Positions 8,419-16,780 of a stretch of DNA of 64,000 nucleotides are shown here, in pieces. Under the pieces are notes generated by a model. The model was not told where the DNA came from and ran no database searches. It saw only the letters and a list, made by a program, of their open reading frames with translations. Location of the stretch: assembly GCA_026705925.1 (NCBI GenBank), contig JAPOZT010000011.1, positions 124,001 to 188,000 on the forward strand. Direction: 5' to 3'. Position 1 is the first letter of the stretch; the number at the start of each line of letters is the position of its first letter. Source of the DNA: Gemmatimonadota bacterium. Its GTDB lineage: Bacteria > JAAXHH01. The position numbers were made by a program, and so were the translations under genes.

Positions 8419-10161
8419 TCACTGTCTCCGGGCAGGCAGGGCAAGTTCCGGCTCGTCTTCCGCCAGGTAAAAGGTGATGGAGGAACTCATCACCTGGTCG
8501 CCCCTCCACGTCCGGTAACCCGACGAATTCGGCTCAAGGGCCGATCCTTTAAGGTAGGGCTTCCACACCTGCGCGCGCTGCCGGTGCCAGAGGAACACGC
8601 CGGCCACGTCTTCCACCAGCAGCCTTTCGGCTTCCTTGTAAAGTGAGATCCGACGGTGCGGATCCCTGACCTCGGCCTCGGCCGCGGTCATCAGTTCGTC
8701 GAAAGCGGCGTTATTCCAGTTGTGCCGCCCATTCGACCGCCACAACCCCAGGAGATTGCTGGGATCCACGAAGTCGAATTCGTAGGGTACCATGCCGAAG
8801 GCCAGGGTGTGGTTGTTCAGGCCGTCCATGAAGACCTTGTTCTCCACGTTGCGTACTTCGACCTCTATGTTCAGGTTCCGCTGCAGCATCGCCTGGATCC
8901 CCTCCGCCGCGTCCCGGTGCATGACGATTTCGTTCCGCAGCCACATGTCCATCGCGGGAATGCCGCGGCCATCGGGATACCCCGCATCCGCAAGGAGTTG
9001 CCGGGCGCGTTCCGGGTCGTATCCCTGGCTTTCCGCGTAAGCATCGTCGGAGTAGGCCGGGAATCCGGGCGGCAGCATGGCGTAGCCGGGAATGGCGAAC
9101 CCCTTCAGCGCGGAACGGCATATGGCGTCCCGGTCGATGGCGAGACTCAGCGCGAGCCGGACCCTCCGGTCGTTGAACGGCGGCTGCGTCACGTCGAAAA
9201 ACAGGTAATGGGTCCAGAAATTGGGCCAGGTATGGACCTGGTCGCTCAGTGCGTCGTCCGAAAGGAGGCGAGCCAGTTCAGCCTGGTTCTCCACCTCGGT
9301 GAAATCGATCTCTCCGGCCTCGTATGCCGGTATCCTCGGAGGCGGCGTGGTCAGGTTGAACATCTTGTAGATCAACCTTTCCAGGTAGGGCTTGTCGACC
9401 CCGCGGTACATGGGATTGGCCTCGTAGACCATGCGCTCGCCCTTTATCCATTCCACCATGACGAAGGGACCGGAAGACACGCAGGTTTCCGGCCGGGTGG
9501 ACCACGTGTCGCCATACTTGCGCACCGTATGTTCGGGCGATACCCACGAGTAGGTCAAGAGCAGGGGCAGGTGGGGCGTGGTCTCTTCGGTCGCGATGTG
9601 GAGCGTCAGATCGTCGGAAGCCCACACGCCCAGGGAGTCCACCGGCACCGTGCGGGCGACGACGGCCTGCCAGTTCCGGATCGGCTGGTAATACCACCCG
9701 AAGTCGTAGGCGTTTTCCGGATCGGCGCCACGGCGCAGGGAGAAGACGTAGTCGTGCGCCGTCAACGGCCGGCCGTCGCTCCACTGCAGCCCCGGCCGCA
9801 GGTGGAAGGTCCAGTCCAGTCCGTCATCCGACACCTCCCATCGTTCCGCCGCGCCGCCTCGCAACTCGAAATTCCGGTTGGTGCGCGTCAGGGGTTCGGC
9901 GATGATGTATTTCCCCGCGGCACCCTTGTAGACCGTACGGAACCACTCGTTATAGGGCCGTGACTCGGAGAAGACGCGAATGACCTGTTGTTCGGGAGGA
10001 AGGGCGTCCCCGGGGAGCGGCACGCCGATGGAATTGACATAGCGCGGCTCGGTGTCGGCGAGAAGCGTATCGATCAGGCCGTAGGCCGACCAGGCCAACC
10101 CCGCGATAAGGAACAGAAAGCTCGAACGCCGAAAAATCGAAATGCCGGTCTTGATTCGCAT
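8419..10161 (-). CDS. ABC transporter solute-binding protein, family 5 (peptide/oligopeptide)
   Basis: The 580-residue exported protein has the family-5 layout: an N-terminal hydrophobic segment (about residues 13-35), the region LRPGLQWSDGRPLTAHDYVFSL, YWVSPEH-like and GPFVMVEW blocks, and FNDRRVRLALSLAIDRDAI. It should deliver peptides or similar ligands to the OppB/OppC-type permeases encoded upstream. No lipobox Cys is present, so it is either cleaved and soluble or held by an uncleaved N-terminal anchor. It starts 27 bp after the oppC-type gene. No ATPase subunit is in the cluster. Confidence 0.9.
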   Translation of the reverse strand: MRIKTGISIFRRSSFLFLIAGLAWSAYGLIDTLLADTEPRYVNSIGVPLPGDALPPEQQVIRVFSESRPYNEWFRTVYKGAAGKYIIAEPLTRTNRNFELRGGAAERWEVSDDGLDWTFHLRPGLQWSDGRPLTAHDYVFSLRRGADPENAYDFGWYYQPIRNWQAVVARTVPVDSLGVWASDDLTLHIATEETTPHLPLLLTYSWVSPEHTVRKYGDTWSTRPETCVSSGPFVMVEWIKGERMVYEANPMYRGVDKPYLERLIYKMFNLTTPPPRIPAYEAGEIDFTEVENQAELARLLSDDALSDQVHTWPNFWTHYLFFDVTQPPFNDRRVRLALSLAIDRDAICRSALKGFAIPGYAMLPPGFPAYSDDAYAESQGYDPERARQLLADAGYPDGRGIPAMDMWLRNEIVMHRDAAEGIQAMLQRNLNIEVEVRNVENKVFMDGLNNHTLAFGMVPYEFDFVDPSNLLGLWRSNGRHNWNNAAFDELMTAAEAEVRDPHRRISLYKEAERLLVEDVAGVFLWHRQRAQVWKPYLKGSALEPNSSGYRTWRGDQVMSSSITFYLAEDEPELALPARRQ

Positions 10162-10188
10162 GTTACACCTGCCATAGGACGGGAAGCC

Positions 10189-11064
10189 CTATTCGTTCAT
10201 CCGCGGGTCGAGGGCGTCGCGGAGTCCGTCGCCGATGAGCGAGAATCCTAGCATGACCAGGGCGATCATGAATACCGGAAAGAGGGCAAGGTGCCAGTAG
10301 TAGATCACGTTGGGCAGGTGGCTGCTGACCATCTGTCCCCAGCTCGGCGTGGGCGGGTTGATGCCCAGTCCGAGGAAGCTCAGTCCCGCCTCGGCGAAGA
10401 TGGCCTGGGGAATGCCCATGGCCAGGCCGACGATGATGGGACTGAGGGCATTGGGCAACATGTGGCGCACGATGGTATGCACGTTGGAGGCGCCCATGGA
10501 ACGGGCGGCACGGACGAAGTCGGAAGCCCGCAGCGACAGGAACTGCGCGCGGACCAGGCGGCAAACGCCCACCCAGCCGGTCACGCCGATGGCGAACAGC
10601 ACGTTGCTCAACCCGCTGCCCAGCCAGGCCATGATCAGTATGGCGAAGAGCAGGCTGGGGAAGACCGACATGACGTCCACCAGGCGCATGACGATGTAAT
10701 CGGCCTTGCCCCCCTTGAACCCGGCGATGGCGCCCAGCGGCACGCCGATCAGCAGGGAGATCATCTGCGCGACGAACCCCACGATGAGCGAGATCCGGGC
10801 GCCGTACACGATCCGACTGAAATAGTCCCGGCCGATGCTGTCCGTGCCCATGGGGTGGGTCCAGGACGGAAACTGCCATGCTTCGTCGAAATTGGCCTCG
10901 GAATAGTGGGACGGCGAGACCCAGGGCGCGAAGACGGCCATGAAGGTGATGACGATGATGATGATGGCCGCGGCGACGGACAGCTTGTTCTTCATGAAAC
11001 GGCGCAGGGCGTCGCGCCAGAGGCCGCCGGAAGATGAGGTGATTTCGGTCAAGGTGCTGGTCAT
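10189..11064 (-). CDS. ABC transporter permease, OppC/DppC type
   Basis: Inner-membrane subunit of a peptide-type importer. The 291-residue protein has a first TM at about residues 30-48, a periplasmic loop with the hallmark HPMGTDSIGRDYFSRIVYGARISL, and five further TM segments. The EAA coupling loop is at DFVRAARSMGASNVHTIVRHMLPN, followed by LSFLGLGINPP. It lies in an operon with the OppB-type permease, the DUF368 gene and the binding protein. Confidence 0.93.
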   Translation of the reverse strand: MTSTLTEITSSSGGLWRDALRRFMKNKLSVAAAIIIIVITFMAVFAPWVSPSHYSEANFDEAWQFPSWTHPMGTDSIGRDYFSRIVYGARISLIVGFVAQMISLLIGVPLGAIAGFKGGKADYIVMRLVDVMSVFPSLLFAILIMAWLGSGLSNVLFAIGVTGWVGVCRLVRAQFLSLRASDFVRAARSMGASNVHTIVRHMLPNALSPIIVGLAMGIPQAIFAEAGLSFLGLGINPPTPSWGQMVSSHLPNVIYYWHLALFPVFMIALVMLGFSLIGDGLRDALDPRMNE

Positions 11065-11068
11065 TCGT

Positions 11069-11130
11069 GTGCTAGCCTTCCGTGTGCTGGTCTTACGTGC
11101 GCGCTGGTTTTCCGTGCGCTGGTTTTCCGT
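11069..11130 (+). repeat. 15-bp imperfect tandem repeat, four units
   Basis: Four 15-bp units at 11069, 11084, 11101 and 11116 fill the gap between the DUF368 and oppC-type genes. The last two (gcgctggttttccgt) are identical, and the first two differ at a few positions. The array covers the region where the oppC ribosome binding site should lie on the minus strand. Confidence 0.88.
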
Positions 11131-11133
11131 GTC

Positions 11134-12042
11134 TCAGGCGGATCGCCGCGTCGCGATACGCTCGATGATCACCACGATCGCGCAGCCCGCGATACCCAGG
11201 CCGATGGACAGCAGGACTTCTCCCGACAGCGACGCGGGCAGGACGTTCTCCTCGACTTCCTTCCACGGCCAGATCTTGCGCAACGAGCCGGCCATGAGAC
11301 CGATGAGGACCGCCACGGTCACGTCATGGAAGCGGCGCAACAGCCACCTGAGCACCCGCGCGAAGAAGACCAGTCCCAGGATCCCGCCACACCCGAAGAT
11401 GAAGATGGGCAGGAGATTGCGCTCGACCACGGCCGTGAGCATGTACTGGTATTTCCCCAGGATGACCAGGATGAACGAGCCCGAAATACCGGGCAGGATC
11501 ATTGCGCAGATGGCGATCGCCCCGCTCAGGAAGACGAACCATGCGGCCGAGGTCGTCTCGACCGGTACGGCGCCCACCAGGACGAAGGCGGCCACGGCCG
11601 CCAGCAGCAAAGCGAGCGCTTCCTTAACGGTCCAGCGGGACACCTTCACCCGCACGGTGATGATCGACGCCAGCACCAGTCCGAAGAAAAAAGCCCAGAC
11701 GTGGACGGGATGGTGTTCGAGGGCCCATGCGAAGAACTGGGCCAGGCTGAATATGGCCACGAAGATGCCGGTTACCAGGGCGATCAGGAACCGGTGGGGG
11801 AAACCGTCGAAGGCATCGCCGAACCGGAAGGTAACCAGCGAACGCAGAAACCTGGCGTTGACGGCGTGCACGGCGTCGAGCAACTCCTCCCATACGCCCA
11901 GTATGAAGGCCATCGTTCCCCCGGACACGCCGGGCACGACATCGGCCACCCCCATGCAGAAACCGCGGGCCGAGATGCCCAGGTAGTCCCGGAACGTCCG
12001 TTTCGAGCGCACGTCATCCGGGCGCGCGGAACCGTTGTCCAT
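11134..12042 (-). CDS. DUF368 membrane protein (candidate polyprenyl-phosphate transporter)
   Basis: The 302-residue polytopic protein has the signature GVADVVPGVSGGTMAFILGVWEELL (split here: GVADVVPGVSGG, then TMAFILGVW) near residues 32-55 and a second GISGSFILVILGKYQYML block. These inverted-repeat glycine motifs define DUF368, a family reported to return undecaprenyl phosphate across the membrane. ATG at 12042 overlaps the TAA of the oppB-type gene by one base (TAATG), so translation is likely coupled. It sits between the two permease genes of a peptide ABC transporter, an unusual place for it. Confidence 0.9.
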   Translation of the reverse strand: MDNGSARPDDVRSKRTFRDYLGISARGFCMGVADVVPGVSGGTMAFILGVWEELLDAVHAVNARFLRSLVTFRFGDAFDGFPHRFLIALVTGIFVAIFSLAQFFAWALEHHPVHVWAFFFGLVLASIITVRVKVSRWTVKEALALLLAAVAAFVLVGAVPVETTSAAWFVFLSGAIAICAMILPGISGSFILVILGKYQYMLTAVVERNLLPIFIFGCGGILGLVFFARVLRWLLRRFHDVTVAVLIGLMAGSLRKIWPWKEVEENVLPASLSGEVLLSIGLGIAGCAIVVIIERIATRRSA

Positions 12043-12974
12043 TACTTGCTCCCGCGAACGTATCTGACCCGGGGATCCACAAGCGCGTACAGGATGTCCG
12101 TAATCAGGTAGACGATGCCGATCAGCACCGCGACGAGCAGGGTCAGGGCCATGATCATGGGGTAGTCCCGCTCGAAGATGCTCGTGACGAAGAACTGCCC
12201 CAGGCCCGGGATGCGGAAGATGCCTTCGACGAAGAGCGATCCGGTCATCACCCCGGGAAGCATGGGCCCCATGATGGTGAGCAGCGGGATCAGGGAGTTC
12301 TTCAGCACGTGGATGAACAGGACGCTGCGCTCCTTCAGTCCCTTGGCCCTGGCCGTGCGCACGTAGTCCATGCGGAGGTTCTCGAGGATGCTCGAACGGG
12401 TGTACCGGGCGACGATGGCCATGGGACCCAGGGCGTATACGATCACTGGCATGATCCAGGTCTCCGGGCCGCCCCATCCGCCCGTGGGCAGGACCCTCCA
12501 GATGGTCGCGAAGAGGACGATGAACAGGATGGAAATGGCGAAACTGGGCACAGTGATCCCCAGGGTGGCGATAACCGTGGTCCCATAGTCCACCCAGGTG
12601 TTCTGGCGTATGGCGGACAGGATGCCCAGCAGGATGCCGAAGGAGAAGGCCACGGCCAGGCCCATTCCGCCCAGTTGCATGCTGATGGGCCAGGTCCGCG
12701 CGATAAGGTCCGTCACCGTCTCTCCCGGACTCTGGAAGGGGATGCCGAAATCGAATTGGAGCGCGTTCCACATGTACCGTCCGTACTGCTCGTAGAGGGG
12801 GCGGTCCAGTCCGTACTTGCGGAGGATATTCGCCTTGGCCTCGGCCGACAAGGGCATCTTCTCCTCGTCGAAGGGGCCGCCCGGTACCGCGTGCATCAGG
12901 CTGAAGGTGATGACCGTCACCAGGAACAGCACGCCGACCAGGCCCACGATGCGGTATATGATGTATCGGATCAT
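12042..12974 (-). CDS. ABC transporter permease, OppB/DppB type
   Basis: First gene of the minus-strand transporter operon. The 310-residue inner-membrane protein starts [11 protein letters not shown], the standard OppB N-terminus; an upstream in-frame ATG would add 11 residues. It shows HAVPGGPFD, the long periplasmic loop with [17 protein letters not shown], and the EAA loop [25 protein letters not shown]. It pairs with the OppC-type subunit two genes downstream; the energising ATPases must be encoded elsewhere. Confidence 0.92.
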   Translation of the reverse strand: MIRYIIYRIVGLVGVLFLVTVITFSLMHAVPGGPFDEEKMPLSAEAKANILRKYGLDRPLYEQYGRYMWNALQFDFGIPFQSPGETVTDLIARTWPISMQLGGMGLAVAFSFGILLGILSAIRQNTWVDYGTTVIATLGITVPSFAISILFIVLFATIWRVLPTGGWGGPETWIMPVIVYALGPMAIVARYTRSSILENLRMDYVRTARAKGLKERSVLFIHVLKNSLIPLLTIMGPMLPGVMTGSLFVEGIFRIPGLGQFFVTSIFERDYPMIMALTLLVAVLIGIVYLITDILYALVDPRVRYVRGSK

Positions 12975-13030
12975 AAAATCGGGTTTTGCGATGCGCCGGG
13001 GCGGCACACCGGGGCGAGACCGGGCCGATC

Positions 13031-13110
13031 CAGGCGAGTCCAGGCGAATTCAGGCGAGTCCAGGCTAAGCCGGACGAGTCCAGACGAGTCCGTGCGAATC
13101 CAGGCGTATA
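13031..13110 (+). repeat. 10-bp tandem array, eight units
   Basis: Eight consecutive 10-bp units resemble caggcgagtc (units 1 and 3 identical; others differ at one to four positions). The exact 10-bp period is close to one DNA helical turn. It lies in the presumed 5' leader of the oppB-type gene, ending about 57 bp before its start. Confidence 0.88.
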
Positions 13111-13186
13111 CAAACATAATGGGCGCGAATCCGGGCGTAACGGCCGGATCGCCATGTGACTGGGAATGCCGTCAATCCAGCCTCCA

Positions 13187-13215
13187 AAGTGCAAGTGGCC
13201 GCGCGGGGGTGTCAA
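13187..13215 (-). promoter_or_regulatory. candidate promoter for the opp/DUF368 operon
   Basis: On the minus strand a perfect -35 TTGACA (13215-13210) is followed 17-18 bp later by a weak -10 (CACTTT/GCACTT). If used, the transcript would have a leader of over 200 nt containing the 10-bp array. Confidence 0.4.
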
Positions 13216-13230
13216 GGTTTATTTCCCTGT

Positions 13231-13320
13231 TCCGAGGCGTTACCGGCGCGGTTCCAGGGGTGTTTCCGGCGGCGTTACCCGGCGCGGTTCCAGGGGCGTT
13301 ACCGAGGGCGTTTCCGGGGG
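13231..13320 (+). repeat. GC-rich degenerate direct repeats
   Basis: The core gcgttac-cggcgcggttccagggg occurs twice (about 13238 and 13273) with shorter reiterations of gcgtttccgg around it. It is non-coding as far as can be seen. Confidence 0.75.
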
Positions 13321-13425
13321 CGCGATCGAGGACGTCTCGCGGGCGAAATCAGACCGCGCAAAACCCGTGTTCGGGCAGGATTCCCGGGGGCCTTCGTCCC
13401 GATGCCGATCCAGGGGCATCTCCCC

Positions 13426-13454
13426 TTGACACCCCCCGTGTCGTTCCTCACATT
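13426..13454 (+). promoter_or_regulatory. candidate promoter for the dehydratase cluster
   Basis: Perfect -35 TTGACA (13426-13431) with a weak -10 CACATT (13449-13454) after 17 bp. The gene start lies 50 bp further on, behind a good AGGAGG site. The poor -10 suggests an activator or low basal level. Confidence 0.45.
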
Positions 13455-13504
13455 ACCGACGTGATTCCATGTTGTCGGGATGAGGACCATAGGAGGTCGT
13501 TCGC

Positions 13505-14620
13505 GTGCGGATCGTCGAGGTTTCCGCCCTGGTCCTGCGGCTGCCCCAGGTGACGGAAGCCTGTGACGGGACGCAGGATACCTGCCTGATTAAAATCGAA
13601 ACGGATGAAGGCATCACGGGCTGGGGCGAAGTCGATTCTTGTCCCACCGTGGTCAAGGCCGTCATCGACGCGCCGCTTTCGCACCAGATCTGCAATGGCC
13701 TGGCCAACGCGCTGGTCGGCGCCGATCCCATGGACATCGACACCTGCACGGATCGGATGATGGCGTCAGCCAACTACTACGGCCGGGTCGGCGTGGGGCG
13801 GCACGCCATGGCGGGGATCAACCTGGCGCTCTGGGACATCGCGGGGAAAGCGAGGGGACAGCCCGTTTACGAACTCCTGGGCGGCGCGCACCGGCTCCGG
13901 TTCCGGGCCTATGCTTCCGTCCTTTTTGGCGACACGCCGGAGCAGACCCGGGCTATCGGCCGGAAATTCGCAGACCAGGGATTCACGGCGGTGAAGTTCG
14001 GCTGGGGCCCCATGGGAGAAAACGAAGGGCAGGACGTCGCCCTGGTGCGGGAAGCCCGGCGGGGCACGGGCGACGAGGTGGACGTGCTCATCGACGCCGG
14101 CCAGGTGTGGGACTGGGAGACCGCGCTCGTCCGGTCCCGTCAGTTCGCCGAGTACCGGCCCTTCTGGATCGAAGAACCGCTGCATCCGGACGACATCGAG
14201 GGGTATGCCGCGCTGACCGCGGAGAGTCCGGTGCCCATCGCCACCGGGGAAGCGGAGTCCCGGCTCGAGGACTTCGAACGCCTGGTCACCGAGGGCGGGC
14301 TCGACTGGATCCAGCCGGACCCGGGACGCTGCGGCATTTCGACCATGGCCGAAGCCGGACGGACCGCCCACCGGCACGGCCGCAAGGTCGTCAACCACAG
14401 TTACAAGAGCGGCATTACCATGGCGGCGTCGCTGCACGCCCTGACTGCCCTGCCCAACGCGTCCGTCTTCGAGTTCTGCATGTCCGATTCGCCGCTGAGA
14501 CACGAACTGACCCACGAACGCTTTGCCATCGATGACGAAGGACTCGTGGCGGTGCCCGAAGGACCCGGGCTGGGCGTCACCGTAAACGAGGAAACCGTAT
14601 CGAAGTACCGGGTCGCGTAG
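13505..14620 (+). CDS. enolase-superfamily (mandelate racemase/muconate lactonizing type) dehydratase
   Basis: The 371-residue protein has the capping domain followed by the beta/alpha barrel of the enolase superfamily, which abstracts a proton alpha to a carboxylate; most relatives here dehydrate sugar acids. Visible elements: AVKFGWGP (one Lys instead of KxK), metal ligands in LIDAGQVWD, WIEEPLHPDD and IATGEAES, and a general-acid/base His in VVNHSYKSG. GTG start with AGGAGG nine bases upstream. It is followed by a cupin and a KDPG-type aldolase, suggesting sugar-acid breakdown. The substrate is unknown. Confidence 0.88.
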   Translation: MRIVEVSALVLRLPQVTEACDGTQDTCLIKIETDEGITGWGEVDSCPTVVKAVIDAPLSHQICNGLANALVGADPMDIDTCTDRMMASANYYGRVGVGRHAMAGINLALWDIAGKARGQPVYELLGGAHRLRFRAYASVLFGDTPEQTRAIGRKFADQGFTAVKFGWGPMGENEGQDVALVREARRGTGDEVDVLIDAGQVWDWETALVRSRQFAEYRPFWIEEPLHPDDIEGYAALTAESPVPIATGEAESRLEDFERLVTEGGLDWIQPDPGRCGISTMAEAGRTAHRHGRKVVNHSYKSGITMAASLHALTALPNASVFEFCMSDSPLRHELTHERFAIDDEGLVAVPEGPGLGVTVNEETVSKYRVA

Positions 14621-14652
14621 CCCCGGGTCGCGTAGCCCCGGGTCGCGTAGCC
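14608..14652 (+). repeat. 15-bp tandem triplication across a stop codon
   Basis: Three perfect copies of ccgggtcgcgtagcc. The first contains the last codons and the TAG stop (14618-14620) of the dehydratase gene, so the gene 3' end and its stop have been copied twice downstream. Confidence 0.93.
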
Positions 14653-14685
14653 CGAACACAACCGGTTCACCAAAGGAGCATCTTG

Positions 14686-15087
14686 ATGGCCCCGCCGAAC
14701 CCGATCATGCACGCCGCGCTCAACCGTATCAATATCGAGGAGATCAAGGAACGGATCGGCCCGCCGCCCGCCTCCTGCGCCGTCGTTGCCGCGGACCACG
14801 TTACCGCGGCCTTCATCTGGCAGGAATCGGGCACGATCAACGACAATCACTGCCATGATTACGACGAGTGGTGGCTGGTGCTGGAGGGCGAGATCGACTG
14901 GGTGATCGAGGGCCGGGACGAGACCGTCCACGCGAAGGCGGGAGACTTCATCTTCGTACCCGCCCTGACGTTCCATCACATTTTCCCCGTGGGCGGCAAG
15001 CCGTCCATCCGTCTCGGTGTGGCACTGACGGGACACGGGCACCTGCACGAGCGGCCGGAGCGCAAGGTGAAGGTCACCCTGGAGTAA
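14686..15087 (+). CDS. cupin-domain protein
   Basis: Small single-domain cupin of 133 residues. Metal-binding motif 1 appears as NHCHDYDEWWLVLEGE-like sequence (HCH and a following Glu), and motif 2 includes GDFIFVPALTFHH. ATG at 14686 follows AGGAG at good spacing; a TTG three bases earlier is a poorer choice. Cupins next to dehydratase and aldolase genes are often sugar-acid isomerases or sensors; here the reaction is not known. Same strand and probably same transcript as its neighbours. Confidence 0.8.
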   Translation: MAPPNPIMHAALNRINIEEIKERIGPPPASCAVVAADHVTAAFIWQESGTINDNHCHDYDEWWLVLEGEIDWVIEGRDETVHAKAGDFIFVPALTFHHIFPVGGKPSIRLGVALTGHGHLHERPERKVKVTLE

Positions 15088-15106
15088 CATCTGCTGGAGT
15101 ATATCC

Positions 15107-15775
15107 ATGTCTTCGAGAACTGAAAACCTCGCTTCCATCAAGACTTGCGGCGTGGTCGCGGTGCTCAGGGCAAGCGGTCCGGACCAGCCCGACGCGCTGG
15201 TCCAGGTCGCCCAGGCCATCGGCAGGGGCGGCATCGGGGCCGTTGAGATCACCATGACGACGCCCGGGGCCCTGGACGTCATCGGCGAATGCGCGAACCG
15301 GTTGGATGACGAGATCCTCCTCGGCGCGGGAACGGTACTGGACCCCGAAACGGCCCGGGCGGCGATCCTGGCCGGCGCCGAATACATCGTGACGCCGACG
15401 CTGAACCCGGACGTTATCACCCTCTGCCGGCGATACGACAAGGTCGTCATTCCGGGCGCATTGACGCCGACCGAGATCCTGACGGCCTGGGAATGCGGCG
15501 CGGACATCGTCAAGGTGTTCCCCGCAACGGCGGTGGGACCCCGGTATTTCAAGGACGTCAAGGCGCCGCTCCCCCAGATCGATCTCATGCCCACGGGCGG
15601 GGTGGACCTGGAGAACGCGGGTGACTTCATCCGGGCGGGCGCCTGCGCTGTCGCCGTGGGCGGTAACCTGGTCGACAAGGCCGCCGTGGCGGCGGGCGAA
15701 TGGCATGTGCTCACCGATACGGCCCGGAAATTCGTCGATACGGTCCGGACCGCGCGACAGGAAGGTGGGGGATGA
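15107..15775 (+). CDS. eda: KDPG/KHG-type aldolase
   Basis: The 222-residue class I aldolase cleaves 2-keto-3-deoxy sugar acids (or phosphates) to pyruvate and an aldehyde. Family blocks are clear: VVAVLRA, VEITMTTPGA with the catalytic Glu, LGAGTVLDPE, the Schiff-base Lys in IVKVFPATAVGP, and PTGGVDLENAGDFI. Following an enolase-superfamily dehydratase, it would complete a sugar-acid to pyruvate route. The stop overlaps the next start by ATGA. Confidence 0.9.
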   Translation: MSSRTENLASIKTCGVVAVLRASGPDQPDALVQVAQAIGRGGIGAVEITMTTPGALDVIGECANRLDDEILLGAGTVLDPETARAAILAGAEYIVTPTLNPDVITLCRRYDKVVIPGALTPTEILTAWECGADIVKVFPATAVGPRYFKDVKAPLPQIDLMPTGGVDLENAGDFIRAGACAVAVGGNLVDKAAVAAGEWHVLTDTARKFVDTVRTARQEGGG

Positions 15776-16704
15776 TCCGCAAGGCCGTCGTGCCCGTCGC
15801 GGGCCTGGGCACGCGGATGCTGCCGCTCACACGATCTGTCCCCAAGGAAATGCTGCCTCTCGGGCGCAAACCGGCCATTCACCATGTTGTGGATGAACTG
15901 GCGGCCGCAGGGATCGAACAGATCCTCTTCGTGACTTCCAGCCGGAAAAAGGCGATCGAGGAATACTTCGTGACCGGCGGTACGTCGGACGGACCACCCG
16001 CACTGGACTATTCGTTCGTCCGCCAGGAGATTCCGGGGGGAAACGGCGACGCCGTGCGCCTGGCAAAGGCCTTCGCCGGATCAGACGTCTTCGTCGTGGC
16101 CTGGGGTGATGCCGTCCTCCGGTCGACGGGAGAAGACAGCATCCTGCTGCGCATGATGGCGACTCACGAAACCGAAAACGCCGCGTGCACCATCGCGGTG
16201 GAGCACGTGCCCGAAGACAAGGTGTCGCGGTACGGCATCGTAAAGCCCAGGTACGATTCAGACACGGCCTTCCCCATCGACGATATCGTGGAGAAACCGC
16301 CCGCGGAAAGCGCACCCAGCCGCTTCGCCGTATCGGCCCGGTACATCTGCGGCCCTGACATCTTCTCTGCGCTCGAGGCGACGCCGCGCGGAAGGAACGG
16401 CGAACTGTGGCTCGCCGATGCCATCCGCGGCCTGCTCGGGAAGGGCGGTCCGGGTGACTCGGGCGGTCCGGGTGACTCGGGCGGTCCGGGTGGCTCGGGC
16501 GGTCCGGGTGGCGATGTCGGCACGCGCGGACCAGCCGGCCCCGGCTGCGATGTCTGGTGCGTTCCCCTGGGGTCTGCCGACCGGCGCTATGACATCGGTA
16601 CGCCCTCGACCTATTGGGAAGCCTTTGCCGATTACGCCCTGGCGGACGAAGCCGACGGACCGGCTTTCCGCGATCTACTGAAAGAACGGTTGAGCGAGTC
16701 ATGA
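15772..16704 (+). CDS. galU: GalU-like UTP-sugar-1-phosphate uridylyltransferase
   Basis: Nucleotidyltransferase-fold enzyme that should make a UDP-sugar from UTP and a sugar-1-phosphate. The 310-residue protein opens with AVVPVAGLGTRMLPLTRSVPKEMLPLG, given here as the two halves AVVPVAGLGTR and SVPKEMLPLG, then FVTSSRKKAIEEYF, and VAWGDAVL in place of the usual DD loop. A glycine-rich insert at about residues 225-247 comes from an 18-bp tandem repeat, placed before the RRYDIGTPSTYWEAF block. The GHMP sugar kinase next door would supply the sugar-1-phosphate. True sugar specificity is open. Confidence 0.8.
   Translation: MIRKAVVPVAGLGTRMLPLTRSVPKEMLPLGRKPAIHHVVDELAAAGIEQILFVTSSRKKAIEEYFVTGGTSDGPPALDYSFVRQEIPGGNGDAVRLAKAFAGSDVFVVAWGDAVLRSTGEDSILLRMMATHETENAACTIAVEHVPEDKVSRYGIVKPRYDSDTAFPIDDIVEKPPAESAPSRFAVSARYICGPDIFSALEATPRGRNGELWLADAIRGLLGKGGPGDSGGPGDSGGPGGSGGPGGDVGTRGPAGPGCDVWCVPLGSADRRYDIGTPSTYWEAFADYALADEADGPAFRDLLKERLSES
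16444..16513 (+). repeat. 18-bp in-frame tandem repeat inside galU
   Basis: About four copies of ggcggtccgggtgactcg (16444, 16462, 16480, 16498 partial). The period is a multiple of three, so it encodes repeating Gly-Gly-Pro-Gly-Asp-Ser without breaking the frame. Confidence 0.93.
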
Positions 16705-16780
16705 TTACCGCGTGCATACCGCGTGCGCCGCGTGCGCAATGGGTATTTCGGTAGAACAGTTTACACCAATCGGAGTCCAT

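Larger units (their letters stand above)
12975..13504. other. 530-bp divergent intergenic leader, repeat-rich, no gene
   Basis: No supportable gene is present. The segment separates the minus-strand transporter operon from the plus-strand dehydratase cluster. It holds a 10-bp repeat array (13031-13110), a second GC-rich repeat block (13231-13320), and a candidate promoter on each strand (13187-13215 minus, 13426-13454 plus). Confidence 0.75.

Noticed and set aside
13031-13320. CRISPR array
   Set aside because: Repeats are 10-36 bp, imperfect and directly abutting with no unique spacers, and there are no cas genes.
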